Shown one piece after another: positions 1 through 10,100 of a DNA stretch of 64,000 nt. The translations under genes were made by a program, and so were the position numbers. Position 1 is the first letter of the stretch. Each line of letters starts with the position of its first letter. The notes below the pieces were generated by a model, which did not search any database, had not been told where the DNA came from, and saw only the letters and a program-made list of their open reading frames with translations. Source of the stretch: CAVQAH01 sp963784195 (GTDB lineage Bacteria; Acidobacteriota; Vicinamibacteria; Vicinamibacterales; 2-12-FULL-66-21); assembly GCA_963784195.1 (NCBI GenBank), contig CAWARA010000002.1, positions 1 through 64,000 of the forward strand. Direction: 5' to 3'.

Positions 1-879
1 AAGCGTCTCGATGAGGGCTGACAGCGCGGCCGGCTGCTGACGCCGACTCGGATAGTAGAGAAAATAGCCAGCGAACGGCGGACACCAGTCTTCCAGCACC
101 CGCACGAGCGCGCCACTCGCGATCTGCGGCGCGACGTACTCTTCAAAGGAAAACGTCAGACCCAGACCATCGATGGCGGCGCGAATCATGAGGTCCGCAT
201 CGTCCACGACCAACGGTCCGCTCACATCAACGACGAGAGCATCACCGTCTTTCTCGAACTCCCAGCGGTACGGCCCGCTGGAGCCGCCGCGCAGGTTGAT
301 GCATCGGTGGTTCGGCAAATCGTGTGGTGAACTCGGCTTGGGGTGCGACGCGAAGTAATCCGGCGACCCCACGACAGCCAGCCGATGATCGCGAGACACG
401 CGCACAGCCACCATGTCGCGTTGGATGGATTCGCCGAGGTGAATACCAGCGTCGAAGCCCGCGGCGACGAGCTCCGTGCGTCCCTCTTGCGTCGTCGTGA
501 CGTCGAGGACGATGTCCGGGAATCGACGGGCAAATGGCACCAGCTTGGGTGCAAGGACCATCGTGGCCGACAGCGGCGTCACCAGTAAACGCACGCGTCC
601 CGTGGGCTGCTCGCGCAACCCAACGATCTGCTCGAGGACGGATTCGACTTCGCCGAGCGCGGGACGCAGACGACTGATGAGCTGCGCCCCAGCCTCCGTC
701 GGCGCCACGCTGCGTGTGGTGCGCGCGAGGAGACGGACGCCGAGGCGCTCTTCCAGTCCGCGGACCGCATGACTGAGCGCGGACCGCGAGACGCCCAGCC
801 GTTTCGCCGCCTTCGTAAAGCTCCGCTCTTCAGCAATGGTCAGGAACGCCGCCAGCACATTCAAGTGGTCGAGCTGCAT
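1..879 (-). CDS. LysR-family transcriptional regulator (cut by left edge)
   Basis: The reverse strand reads openly for 293 codons from an ATG at 879 to the window edge. The N-terminus (MQLDHLNVLAAFLTIAEERS, then FTKAAKRLGVSRSALSHAV) is a textbook LysR winged helix-turn-helix, residues about 1-60. The remainder is the LysR substrate-binding fold, with phrases such as GRVRLLVTPLSA and FDAGIHLGESIQRDMVAV. LysR proteins are usually about 300 aa, so only a few residues are missing. The gene diverges from the SnoaL/hydrolase/esterase/cupin set that starts 94 bases away, the usual arrangement for a LysR regulator and its target, so control of those genes is a reasonable inference. I could not pick out a clear T-N11-A operator in the gap. 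The effector is unknown. Confidence 0.93.
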   Translation of the reverse strand, partial: MQLDHLNVLAAFLTIAEERSFTKAAKRLGVSRSALSHAVRGLEERLGVRLLARTTRSVAPTEAGAQLISRLRPALGEVESVLEQIVGLREQPTGRVRLLVTPLSATMVLAPKLVPFARRFPDIVLDVTTTQEGRTELVAAGFDAGIHLGESIQRDMVAVRVSRDHRLAVVGSPDYFASHPKPSSPHDLPNHRCINLRGGSSGPYRWEFEKDGDALVVDVSGPLVVDDADLMIRAAIDGLGLTFSFEEYVAPQIASGALVRVLEDWCPPFAGYFLYYPSRRQQPAALSALIETL

Positions 880-972
880 TGGTGAATGGTACTCACATCC
901 CCATGCTGAATTGACCGACTACCCGGCGGCGCTGCCGGCCGCTACGCTCAGTGAGTGACAGAGGAGGGCGAA

Positions 973-1512
973 ATGCAGCAGCGCTGTTGGGCACAAGCGG
1001 ATTGGAAGTCCAGTCTCGGCTTCGGGTGCATGGGCGATCAGCTTATGAGCGGATCAATTCTCGGACTGTGTTTCCTGCTAGCGAGTGTGCAATCGCCGGG
1101 AACACCACAAAAACCAGTAAATCCTCCTGCTACGAAGAGCAGGAATGCGGAACAAGAAGTGATCAGTCTCTCGAAGGAGAAGTGGCGTTGGATGTCAGAG
1201 CGCAACGTAGATTCCCTGGCCGCTCTCTTTCACGAGGACGCTGTCTTCGTCCATATGGGCGGAACGATGTCCAAGAACCAGGAACTCGAAGTCATCAGAA
1301 GCGGAGGGATTCAATACAAGAATGTCGATATCCAGGAAGTGTCGGTACGGGTGATCGGCACGACTGCCATCCTGCTGAACAGAATTCGTCTCGTAGCCGT
1401 GGTCGGCGGCAATGAGGTCACCAATCCCTTCGTGGTCACAGAGGTGTATGTGCAGCAAGGCGGTACTTGGAAGTTAGCCTCGCTCTCGTTCACCAGGCTA
1501 CTTACACCATGA
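973..1512 (+). CDS. SnoaL/DUF4440-like (NTF2 fold) protein
   Basis: Small cone-fold protein of the NTF2/SnoaL type. The body contains the usual pattern of this fold: an N-terminal helix (EQEVISLSKEKWRWMSERNV), an LAALFHEDAVFVHMGG strand-turn, and alternating strands ending TEVYVQQGGTWKLASLSF. The ATG at 973 is preceded five bases upstream by GAGGAGGG, a strong ribosome site, and is preferred. A later ATG at 1045 would begin a hydrophobic stretch (SGSILGLCFLLASVQS) resembling a signal peptide, so export is possible and the start is not settled. Its TGA overlaps the ATG of the next hydrolase gene (ATGA at 1509-1512), indicating translational coupling. Members act as small-molecule isomerases or hydratases, or have no known role; no substrate can be assigned. 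Confidence 0.75.
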   Translation: MQQRCWAQADWKSSLGFGCMGDQLMSGSILGLCFLLASVQSPGTPQKPVNPPATKSRNAEQEVISLSKEKWRWMSERNVDSLAALFHEDAVFVHMGGTMSKNQELEVIRSGGIQYKNVDIQEVSVRVIGTTAILLNRIRLVAVVGGNEVTNPFVVTEVYVQQGGTWKLASLSFTRLLTP

Positions 1513-2633
1513 ACGGAGCCAACACCTTTATGCATGCGTGGAAATCTGTCGTCACATCGTTCCTGCTGGTCGCTGGCATTGTGGCCTTGTCGGCCGCGCC
1601 ACAGCAGAACGAGAGCAAGCCGGCCCCGCTTGCCATTCAGGAGCAGGGCAGCTTCGCGGTCGGCGGGACGGTCGTGACCGCACCCGGCACGTTCGACCCG
1701 ATCGCGCAGGGCGCGTACAACCCCGCTGGTGCCGACCCGCGAGGACAGACGCTTCACGGCGATCATGCGTACGTCTTCTATCAAGTGCCAGTGAATGCCC
1801 GCCGCCTGCCCCTGGTCTTCTGGCACGGTCACGGGCAGTCCGCCAAGACGTGGGAGACGACGCCGGACGGACGCGAAGGCTTCCAGACCATGTTCCTGCG
1901 CCGCCAATATCCGGTGTACCTGCTCGATCAACCACGACGCGGCCGGGCGGCCCGCAGCACGCAACCGGGCACCATTCCCGCCACGCCCGACGATCAGCTG
2001 TGGTTCGGGATCTTTCGGCTGGGCGTCTGGCCTGACCTCTATCCGGGGGTGCAGTTCTCGCGGGACCCCGGCGCGCTCGACCAGTTCTTCCGGCAGATGG
2101 TGCCAAACACGGGGCCGTATGACGTGGAGGTGAACACGAAGGCGGTGGCTGCACTGTTCGACAAGATCGGACCCGCCGTGCTGGTCACGCACTCGCAGAG
2201 CGGCACGCTCGGATGGCGCACCGTGATCAAGAACACGAACATCAAGGCCGTCGCATCCTACGAGCCAGGTGGAGACTTCCTGTTTCCCGAGGGCGAAGCG
2301 CCTCAGCTGCCGTTCGCTGGCCGCACCTTCACGCCGCCGACCGTGCCGCTGTCGGACTTCATGCAGCTCACCAAGATTCCGATTGTCGTTTATTACGGTG
2401 ACAACATCCCGGAGCAACCCAGCACGAATCCGGGGCAGGAGCAGTGGCGAGTCTTTCGCGCGACGGCGAGGCTGTGGCGGGACGCCGTGAACAAGCACGG
2501 CGGCGACGTCACGCTCGTGGAGCTGCCCGCAGTCGGCATCCGTGGCAACACGCACTTCCCGATGTCGGACCTGAACAACGTCCAGATCGCGGATCTGCTG
2601 TCGAAGTTTCTGGCCGACAAGGGGCTGGACTGA
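1509..2633 (+). CDS. secreted alpha/beta-fold hydrolase
   Basis: About 374 aa. The start at 1509 is chosen because it overlaps the upstream stop and opens on a signal peptide (hydrophobic core VVTSFLLVAGIVALSAA), so the enzyme is probably periplasmic or secreted. The alpha/beta-hydrolase signature is visible: an oxyanion-type FWHGHGQSAKTWE early on, and a nucleophile elbow THSQSGTLGW with the serine in the G/T-x-S-x-S/G turn. A late GNTHFPMSDLNN carries the likely catalytic histidine. Reaction and substrate are unknown. It sits second in the LysR-linked set, between the SnoaL-like protein and a second esterase. A domestic ester or lactone substrate handled by the whole set is inference only. 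Confidence 0.85.
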   Translation: MNGANTFMHAWKSVVTSFLLVAGIVALSAAPQQNESKPAPLAIQEQGSFAVGGTVVTAPGTFDPIAQGAYNPAGADPRGQTLHGDHAYVFYQVPVNARRLPLVFWHGHGQSAKTWETTPDGREGFQTMFLRRQYPVYLLDQPRRGRAARSTQPGTIPATPDDQLWFGIFRLGVWPDLYPGVQFSRDPGALDQFFRQMVPNTGPYDVEVNTKAVAALFDKIGPAVLVTHSQSGTLGWRTVIKNTNIKAVASYEPGGDFLFPEGEAPQLPFAGRTFTPPTVPLSDFMQLTKIPIVVYYGDNIPEQPSTNPGQEQWRVFRATARLWRDAVNKHGGDVTLVELPAVGIRGNTHFPMSDLNNVQIADLLSKFLADKGLD

Positions 2634-2745
2634 CGAGTGCACTTACGCGTCGACGACAGCGTAGACGACATGCTGAAGACATTCCGCGTTCGCTGGCTTC
2701 GGTCGTCTCCTGTTGCCGTGGGATGACCGACGCTACGACACAACC

Positions 2746-3570
2746 ATGCCGCTCAGGAGTATCGGCTCGCTCCTCCCGTACCACAGCCACGTGGATCCCG
2801 TTGTCGCCGTATCGGCGCTCAATCGAATGATCGATGACGCGAGCGCCGGTCGAACGGTCTTCTACGACATCTATACCGACGCCCAGAAGCAGGCGGAACC
2901 GTCCCGGAAGAACACGGGCTTATTTTTCTTCCGGGGCAGACCCGGCGCTCCGTTTGCTGTCATTGCGCCGGGCGGGGGGTTTTCCTATGTCGCGTCTGTG
3001 CACGAGGGCTTCCCCTACGCCGTCGAGATCAGCAACCGGGGATATAACGCATTCGTCCTGAAGTACCGCGCCGGACACGGCGGCGCGATAGCCACAGAGG
3101 ACCTGGCGGCAGCGCTTTCTTACATCTTCAGGAACGCGAGCTCTCTTGGCGTCACGACGGCCGACTATTCGTTGTGGGGCAGCTCCGCGGGCGCGCGGAT
3201 GGCCGCGGCGATCGGTTCCTATGGCGCCGGCCGGTTTGGCGGTGCGGATCTGCCGAAGCCGTCGGCCCTTGTCCTCCTGTACACCGGTCATTCGGATCTC
3301 GCGTCAACGGAACCTCCGACGTTCGTTGCCGTTGGTGACGCCGATCGCATCGCAGCTCCCGCCATCATGGAAAGGCGGGTTGCGGCGTTGCGGAAAGTGG
3401 GAACCGAAGTGGAGTATCGGAAGTATCCCGGCGTTGGTCACGGCTTCGGCCTTGGCGTCGGTACAAGCGCTGAAGGATGGATCGCGGACGCTGTTCGCTT
3501 TTGGGCGAAGCAGATCAAGCGACAGCCGGTCCATGCGGACGCGACGGCTGTCATCGGAGGGCAGAGATGA
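2746..3570 (+). CDS. alpha/beta-hydrolase, BD-FAE/acetyl-esterase type
   Basis: About 274 aa from the ATG at 2746; a TTG at 2713 would add 11 residues and cannot be excluded. The oxyanion segment APGGGFSYVASVHEGFP, the nucleophile motif WGSSAGARMA, the acid loop FVAVGDADRI and the histidine in YPGVGHGFGLG together make a complete Ser-Asp-His triad of the bacterial feruloyl/acetyl-esterase group. No signal peptide is visible, so it is probably cytosolic, or the true N-terminus is missing. Its stop codon overlaps the start of the cupin gene (ATGA, 3567-3570), so the two are translationally coupled. It probably removes acyl groups from small carbohydrates or aromatics, by family analogy. Confidence 0.85.
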   Translation: MPLRSIGSLLPYHSHVDPVVAVSALNRMIDDASAGRTVFYDIYTDAQKQAEPSRKNTGLFFFRGRPGAPFAVIAPGGGFSYVASVHEGFPYAVEISNRGYNAFVLKYRAGHGGAIATEDLAAALSYIFRNASSLGVTTADYSLWGSSAGARMAAAIGSYGAGRFGGADLPKPSALVLLYTGHSDLASTEPPTFVAVGDADRIAAPAIMERRVAALRKVGTEVEYRKYPGVGHGFGLGVGTSAEGWIADAVRFWAKQIKRQPVHADATAVIGGQR

Positions 3571-4118
3571 AGCTGTTCACAGCGATGATCACGACGGTCG
3601 CTCTGCTCATCTCGGCGTCAACGAACGCTCAGACGCTGGTCATCACGCGCGCCGGCTCTCGCGCCGCCAGCCCGGCACCGGCGGAGAATTTCACGGGTGG
3701 CGTTCGTGTCGAGGCGCTGTTCGAGGCGCTCGACCCCTCACACGCAAGTGGCGGGTCCGTCACGTTCGAGCCCGGCGCGCGCACGGCGTGGCACTCGCAT
3801 CCCCGAGGCCAGATCCTGATCGTCACGGCGGGCACCGGCCGTGTCCAGCGATGGGGTGACGCCATCGAAGAGATTCGACTGGGAGACGTCGTGAGGATTC
3901 CGGCCGGTGAGAAGCACTGGCACGGGGCCTCGCCGCAGGAATCCATGACGCACATCGCAATTACGGAACACCGCGACGGTATCAGAGTGCGATGGATGGA
4001 AAAGGTGAGCGACGCGCAGTACAACGCTGCGCCGAGTCGGCAGGGACAAGCACAGCAGCCCCAACCCTCGAGCCAGCAGCAGGGCACCGCCGGCGCGTCG
4101 GGAGCACTGCAGCACTGA
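3567..4118 (+). CDS. secreted cupin-domain protein
   Basis: 183 aa. Residues 1-22 form a signal peptide (KLFTAMITTVALLISASTNAQ). The single cupin barrel shows both metal-binding motifs: motif 1 ARTAWHSHPRGQILIVTAGTG, with paired histidines and a glutamine, and motif 2 GDVVRIPAGEKHWHGA, with a further histidine. The fold resembles the mandelonitrile-lyase/carboxymuconolactone-decarboxylase-linked cupins. The C-terminal 25 residues are low complexity (Q, P and S rich). It is last in the LysR-divergent set and coupled to the esterase by ATGA. A mononuclear metal site is well supported; the reaction is not known. Confidence 0.88.
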   Translation: MKLFTAMITTVALLISASTNAQTLVITRAGSRAASPAPAENFTGGVRVEALFEALDPSHASGGSVTFEPGARTAWHSHPRGQILIVTAGTGRVQRWGDAIEEIRLGDVVRIPAGEKHWHGASPQESMTHIAITEHRDGIRVRWMEKVSDAQYNAAPSRQGQAQQPQPSSQQQGTAGASGALQH

Positions 4119-4194
4119 TGGCAGTCACGAGGACGCTCGGTAAATAGCGCCGAAGTAGTTGCTTTCGTGCCTGTCGAGCTAGAATCCTCCGCAC

Positions 4195-6918
4195 GTGGCG
4201 CTGACTACCGGGATGCGACTCGGCCCGTACGAGATTCTGAGCTCGCTCGGGGCCGGCGGAATGGGCGAGGTCTATCGCGCCACCGACACCAATCTCAAGC
4301 GCCAGGTCGCGATCAAGGTCCTCCCCCCGATTGTCGGCGCGGATCCCGATCGCGTGGACCGGTTCCAACGCGAAGCCGAAATCCTCGCCGTCCTCAACCA
4401 TCCGAACATCGCGCACATCCACGGCCTGGAGAAATCGAACCCTTCGACAGGCTCAGGGCAAGCGGTTCTTCTCGCGCTGGTGATGGAACTGGTCGAGGGC
4501 CCGACGCTGGCAGACCGAATTGCGCAGGGGCCGATCCCGCTGGCGGAAGCGTCGTCGATCGCCAGGCAGATCGCCGAAGCTCTGGAGGCCGCCCATGAGC
4601 AGGGGATCGTTCACCGCGATCTGAAACCGGCGAACATCAAGGTTCGTCCCGACGGCACCGTCAAGGTGCTGGATTTCGGACTCGCGAAGGCGATGGATCC
4701 GGCAGCAGCGTCGCGCGCCGACACGATGAACTCGCCGACGATCCATGTCACGCAGCCAGGACTCATCCTCGGGACTGCGGCCTACATGAGCCCCGAACAG
4801 GCGCGGGGTGCGCTCGTCGACCGCCGCGCCGACATCTGGGCCTTCGGCTGCGTGCTGTACGAGATGCTCGCTGGCAGGGCCGTGTTCGCACGCGAGTCCA
4901 TCACCGACACGCTGACGACGATCACGCGTGACGATCCGGATTGGACAGCCCTCCCCGCCGGCACGCCGGATCGAGTTCGCCGCCTGCTGATGCGCTGTCT
5001 CAAGCGCGAGGTGAAACAGCGGCTTCAGGCGATCGGCGAAGCGCGGATCGTTCTCGATGCGACGGATGACTGGGCCAGTTCGCCGCCCTCGAGCAACCGA
5101 AGCCCGTCACCATCATCGGCACGCAAACATCTCCTCTGGTGGGGCACGTCAGTGCTGGTCGCCCTGGTGGCGGCCGCCGGATCGGGATGGTGGCTCGCCC
5201 GCGCCAACATTCCGCCTCCTGTCGTGAGCCGGCTATCCATCCCTCTTCCGGTTCCCCTGTCGACGCATTACGAGACCGCAAACGTCGCGCTTTCTCCCGA
5301 CGGCCGAACTCTCGCCTATGTCGGGGTGATGAACGGCATCAGAAGTCTCTACGTCCGCACAATGAACCAGATCGAAGTGAGGCCTCTGGCGGGAACGGAA
5401 GGCGCAACAGGCCCGGACTTCTCTCCCGACGGTGCGTGGATCGTGTTTGTCGCCGACCGCAAACTGAAGAAGGTCCCGGTACCTGGCGGATCGCCCACCG
5501 TGGTCAACGAGGGCAATCCCGATACCATCAGCATCGACTGGGCGCCTGATGGCACCATCGTCTTCACGCGCGGGTTTACCTTGGGCTTGGCACGCGTGTC
5601 CGCTTCCGGTGGCGTTGCTCAGACCGTCATGACCCCCGACCCAAACAAGGGAGAAAGCGGCTATCTCTGGCCCAGGCTGATGCCGGGCGCGACCGACCTG
5701 CTCTTCGTGATCAATCCCGAGAGCAATGCGTCGCTCAACGAAGGGCGAATCGCTGTGGAGGCCTTGGGAAGAAAGGACTCGCGTGAGGTCCTGGACGCGC
5801 AGGGTTCGTTTCCTCTCTACGCCGCGTCGGGCCATCTGGTTTTTTTCACCGGCGGATCGGTTTGGGCGGCGCCATTCGATCTCCGGCGACGGAAGATGAC
5901 CGGGCCGGCCGTGCCGGTCGTCGAAGGCGTGTCTGTCGCGCCTCACACGGGAGCAGTGCAGGCGGCGATCTCCCCATCGGGAACGTTGGTGTATGCCCCT
6001 ATCGCCACCCAAATACCCAAGACCAGCCTCGTGATCGTGGACGTGAATGGCCGTGCGCAACCATTGACCGACGTTCTGCCACACATCCTGGGTGAAATGA
6101 GCGTGTCGTCGGATGGGCAGCGCGTCGCCCTGCGCTCGGCGAAAGCCAACGACGACATCCATGTCTTCGACATTCCACGCGGCTCGTTGACGCGCTTCAC
6201 CTACGAGGGCGGCGACGAGCAAAACCCGGTCTGGACACCTGACGGTAAACGCCTCGCCTATGCATCACAACGTGGCGGCACACCCGCGATGTATTGGAAG
6301 CAAGCCGACGGGACTCCGGAGCAGATCCTGGCACCCCAACATCCCCATCGTCCGTCCTCCTTCTCGCCAGACGGCAAGATCCTCGCGTACACCGAGGTTC
6401 ACCCACAAAGCGGTCTGGACATCTGGACGGTTCGGCTCGACGATCGTGCGCCACGCCAGCCAGAGCTGTTTCTGCGAACGCCTTTTGACGAAGACCTGCC
6501 GCTCTTCTCACCCGATGGCCGCTGGGTCGCCTATCGCTCGAACGAGTCGGGCCGGATGGAGGTCTATGTCGCCCAGTTTCCCGGAGCGGCCGTCAAGCGC
6601 CAGATCTCCATTGATGGCGGGGATCAGCCGCTGTGGGCGCCCAACGGGAAACAGTTGTTCTACGCGAATGGAAATCGCATCATGAGCGTGGAGCTGAACA
6701 CCGAATCAGGACTGCATCCCGCCAAGTCGCGCCTGCTATTCGAAAAGACGTTTTCTGCATCGTCGGCCGACAGCGGCATTTGGGGACACACCTGGGCGGT
6801 GTTTCCCGACGGCAAGCGGTTCCTGTTCGTCGAGAATCCCGCTCAGCCGGAAATCCGTGAGCTGAGAGTGGTGCTCAACTGGTTCGAGGAATTGAAGGCG
6901 CGCGTGCCGACGAAATAG
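4195..6918 (+). CDS. PknB-type Ser/Thr kinase with transmembrane helix and PD40/TolB-like propeller
   Basis: 907 aa from a GTG start at 4195, supported by the standard opening TGMRLGPYEI of this family. Kinase domain about 10-280: glycine loop GAGGMGEVYRA, VAIKVLPP lysine, HRDLKPANIKV catalytic loop near 140, DFGLAKA near 160, GTAAYMSPEQARG and DIWAFGCVLYEML. One transmembrane helix (LVALVAAAGSGWW) lies near 315-335. The rest is an extracytoplasmic beta-propeller with repeated F/LSPDG(R/K) turns of the PD40/TolB type. Such kinases are numerous in Acidobacteriota and presumably couple an outside signal to phosphorylation inside; targets are unknown. Oddity: residues about 83-90 (SNPSTGSGQA) are encoded by a palindromic-repeat sequence at 4441-4459 that looks inserted in frame in a loop before the ALVMELVEG strand. 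Confidence 0.95.
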   Translation: MALTTGMRLGPYEILSSLGAGGMGEVYRATDTNLKRQVAIKVLPPIVGADPDRVDRFQREAEILAVLNHPNIAHIHGLEKSNPSTGSGQAVLLALVMELVEGPTLADRIAQGPIPLAEASSIARQIAEALEAAHEQGIVHRDLKPANIKVRPDGTVKVLDFGLAKAMDPAAASRADTMNSPTIHVTQPGLILGTAAYMSPEQARGALVDRRADIWAFGCVLYEMLAGRAVFARESITDTLTTITRDDPDWTALPAGTPDRVRRLLMRCLKREVKQRLQAIGEARIVLDATDDWASSPPSSNRSPSPSSARKHLLWWGTSVLVALVAAAGSGWWLARANIPPPVVSRLSIPLPVPLSTHYETANVALSPDGRTLAYVGVMNGIRSLYVRTMNQIEVRPLAGTEGATGPDFSPDGAWIVFVADRKLKKVPVPGGSPTVVNEGNPDTISIDWAPDGTIVFTRGFTLGLARVSASGGVAQTVMTPDPNKGESGYLWPRLMPGATDLLFVINPESNASLNEGRIAVEALGRKDSREVLDAQGSFPLYAASGHLVFFTGGSVWAAPFDLRRRKMTGPAVPVVEGVSVAPHTGAVQAAISPSGTLVYAPIATQIPKTSLVIVDVNGRAQPLTDVLPHILGEMSVSSDGQRVALRSAKANDDIHVFDIPRGSLTRFTYEGGDEQNPVWTPDGKRLAYASQRGGTPAMYWKQADGTPEQILAPQHPHRPSSFSPDGKILAYTEVHPQSGLDIWTVRLDDRAPRQPELFLRTPFDEDLPLFSPDGRWVAYRSNESGRMEVYVAQFPGAAVKRQISIDGGDQPLWAPNGKQLFYANGNRIMSVELNTESGLHPAKSRLLFEKTFSASSADSGIWGHTWAVFPDGKRFLFVENPAQPEIRELRVVLNWFEELKARVPTK
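4441..4459 (+). repeat. In-frame palindromic repeat fragment, family A
   Basis: CCTTCGACAGGCTCAGG here is the exact reverse complement of 16070-16086. It lies inside the kinase gene, is read as PSTGSGQ, and interrupts an otherwise conserved kinase segment without a frameshift. Confidence 0.6.
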
Positions 6919-7148
6919 CCGGGGCTGCTCTTGCCCGTCCGTGAACCTGGTGACTGGGTCAGTGCCAGCGAGAGAGCCTCAGCGCCAGCAGGAATGACAC
7001 GTTAGAGCGGCTATCATCAAGCCGCGCGTGCACGGTGTGCTCAACTGGGCGCAGGGCCTGCGCTAGCTGCCGGGGTGCGCCGCGTCCCGTGGCCCGAAAG
7101 TCGGATTGCGGGCGCTCGCTGTCCAGTAGTGCAGGTTCGCGCTTCCCC
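6919..7148. other. intergenic gap between convergent kinase genes
   Basis: The 230 bases between the two stop codons hold no recognisable gene. I see no strong hairpin followed by a T-run, so no terminator is called. Confidence 0.5.
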
Positions 7149-10100
7149 TCACTCCGGTGCCAGCTCGAGCCTCCTCATCAGCGCCGCGAATCGCGGCTCG
7201 GAGCGGAAGGGGTCGAACCCGGGCAATCCGGTGTAGCAGAGGAGGCCCTGGTGCTCCTCTTCCGCCCGTGCGAGCACATGGAAGGCGTCGTCGATTTGCC
7301 CGAGGGCGGCGAGCAGCCAGGCCTCGGAGACGGCGGTGGGTGAAGCCGCAGGTCGGGCTCGCAACTCTTCGAGTACCGTTCGGGCCTCGTCGCTTCGTCC
7401 CGCCGCCGCGAGCGCCCACCCGAGGACACCGACAAAGAAAGGCGCCCGGCGCGCCACCGCGACACCATGCTCGCCCGCCGCGATGCCGGCCTCGAATCTG
7501 CCCAGTGCGATGTTCGCCATGCTCAACCCGCAGATGGCCGAAGCGTCCTCCTTCTCGAATGAGAGCGCGTCGTCGATCTGTCGCAGGCCTTCTTCCGGCC
7601 GTCCGCACATCAGCAGCCCCCAACCGGCGAGGGTGTAAGGAAAGGACGCGAGCGGATCCGCTTCGCGCGCGCGCTCGAAGAGAGGCAGCGCCTCGTCGAG
7701 CCGCTGGCGCGCGCACAGAGTGATCGCAAACGAGCCTAGCGCGAGGACGTGATCGGGCTGCAGCTCGAGCGCCCGCCGCCAGGCCGTCTCCATCGCGTCC
7801 CACCGGCGCTCGAGGAAGGCCGCGAACGCTTCGGCGTGGAGGCCGTCCGCGGACTCTCCCTGCAGCTCCTTCGCAGTCGCCAGCATCTTGCTCGCAGACG
7901 CGCAGGCCGCGCGCGGCGGGATCATGCCCATGTGGGCCGCGAGCACGGTGATCTCCGCGAGGCCGGTCCACGACGGTGCGTGAGCAGGATCCAGGCGGAC
8001 GGCTTCTTCGAACGCGGTGATGGCGCCGCCGAAATCCTCGACCCCCCGAAGGTGCCGGCCCTTGAGATAGCTGCGGTAGGCCTCGAGGTCGTGGGCCTGC
8101 GGACGAACGTGAACGGTGCGCGAGCGGGGACCCAGAAGCTCTTTGACTGCGTCGACGACGCCCGCAGCGATCTCGTCCTGGATGGCGAAGACGTCGATGG
8201 CGTCGCGGTCGAACCGCTCCGACCAGAGCTGGTAGCCGCTCGCGACATCGGTGAGCTGCGCCGTGACACGCAGCCGGGTCCCCGACGTCCGCACGCTGCC
8301 CTCGAGGACGTGACCGACCGACAGCGCGCGGGCGATGGCGGACAGATCGCTCCCGTCCTTCCGCGTCCGGAAGGCGGACGTCCGTGACGCGACGCGAATC
8401 CCGCCGACCTGCACCAACGCGTTCATGATCTCCTCGGCCATGCCCTCGCAGAGGTACTCCTGGTCCTGCGCAGGGCTCATGTCGGAAAACGGCAGGACCG
8501 CGATCGCGACAGCCTCCGTCTTCGACGAGAGGGCGTCTTGATCATCGGGACCGACGAGTGCGGGAACGTCCAGCCCCGCCTTGCGCAGACCATCAAGCAG
8601 ATGCTCAGTGAGTTCAGAGTCAAGCCACTTGCCGAGTTCCTCCCGCGCCGTCGCGCCGAAGTTCGGCACCAGCGCGTGCAGTTCCCGCAACGCCTCGCGT
8701 CCGCGCTGCTGTTCGCCGAGCTGCCCGTAGACAGCAGCCAGATACACGTGCGGCCAACGGTAGGCGGGCATGTTGACCTTCAGGGCGCTTGCCAGTGCGC
8801 CGCGATAGTCACGCCTGCGGTAGGCATCGCAAAAGGCGACATAGTGATACCAGCCCGCATGATGCGGGTTGAGCTGCATCGCTCGTTCCACTATGCCCAG
8901 GCCGTATTCCCAGTCACCGGCATAAGCGATCATGTTTCCGAGTATTGCTGCGGTGGAGGAATCCATGCGATTCAGGGCGAGCGCGCGCTCTGCTGCCGCG
9001 CGGAAGGCCAGGTGGTCTTTCTGGAAGAACAAAGCGGTAGCCAATGCGCAGTGGGCGAAGTGGCTGGTCGGCGCAGATGCGACTGCTCGTTGCGCGGCAG
9101 CACGGGCGCGGCCTACTGGATCGGGCCTGACGTTGTAACCGAACGCGTACTCGTGCCAGTAGATCAACGCCAGTTCTGCGAGGCAGTCACTGTGGTCGGG
9201 CGCGACGGCGACGGCCGCTTCGAGTATGTCGCGGACTTCCGCGTGCTCCTCCGGGGTCATGCGCTCCCAGTAGCCGAACGCGCGCAGCACAGCCTCATGC
9301 GCGGAGTATTGACCGGCGCTTCTGGCGCGCAGCGACTCGCTCATGCTATGCACCAGCGCGCCATACTGATCCGCGACCGTCGATACAATCCGCGGAACCA
9401 GGTCGTCCTGCAGCTCGAAAACTGTCTCCGCGTTGAAAATGCGCTCGTAGCTCTCGGCCCAGAGATGGGCACCGGAGACCGCGTCCACCAGCTGCACGGC
9501 GAGGCGCAGCTTTCCTCCTGCCTGCCGCACATTGCCTTCCATCACGTAGCGGGCGCCCAGTTCCTTGCCGGCTGTGCGCACATCCACCGCCTCATTCACG
9601 TAACGCGAAGTCGAGCTGCGCGCGATCACCTTGAGGTAGGAGAAGCGCGACAGGCCGGTCACGATGTCCGCGGAAAGCCCGTCTGCCAGCGCCGTGAGGT
9701 CCGCGTTGCCGCCGCTGTATTTGAATGGCAGCACCGCGACCCAGAAACCTTCCTGGGCACGCGCGGCGCCCGAGTCGGCGGTGGGAGAACGAGCAAGGTC
9801 GGGCGCAGGAGCTGCAGATCCCTTCTCGGCGACAATCTCCAGGCCCGCCTTGCGGAGGCCGTCGATGAGGTGCGCGACGAGTTCCGGGGGATACCACCTG
9901 GCGAGGTCGTCGCGCCCGGTAAGGGCAAAGTCGGGCCTCAGGACGAGCAGCTCTCGCAGGGCGACGCCGGCCGCCTCGAGTTCCCCGAGCTGCCCGTAAG
10001 CCGCGGCGAGCACGACGTGCGAATAGTAGAAGTGCGGCAGGTTGACCTTGAGCGCGACGTTCAACGCGGTGGTGTAGTCGTCCTGGCGATATGCGTTGTA

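Noticed and set aside
1311..2642. 443-codon minus-strand open frame
   Set aside because: Shadow of the alpha/beta hydrolase; no domains and wrong codon pattern.
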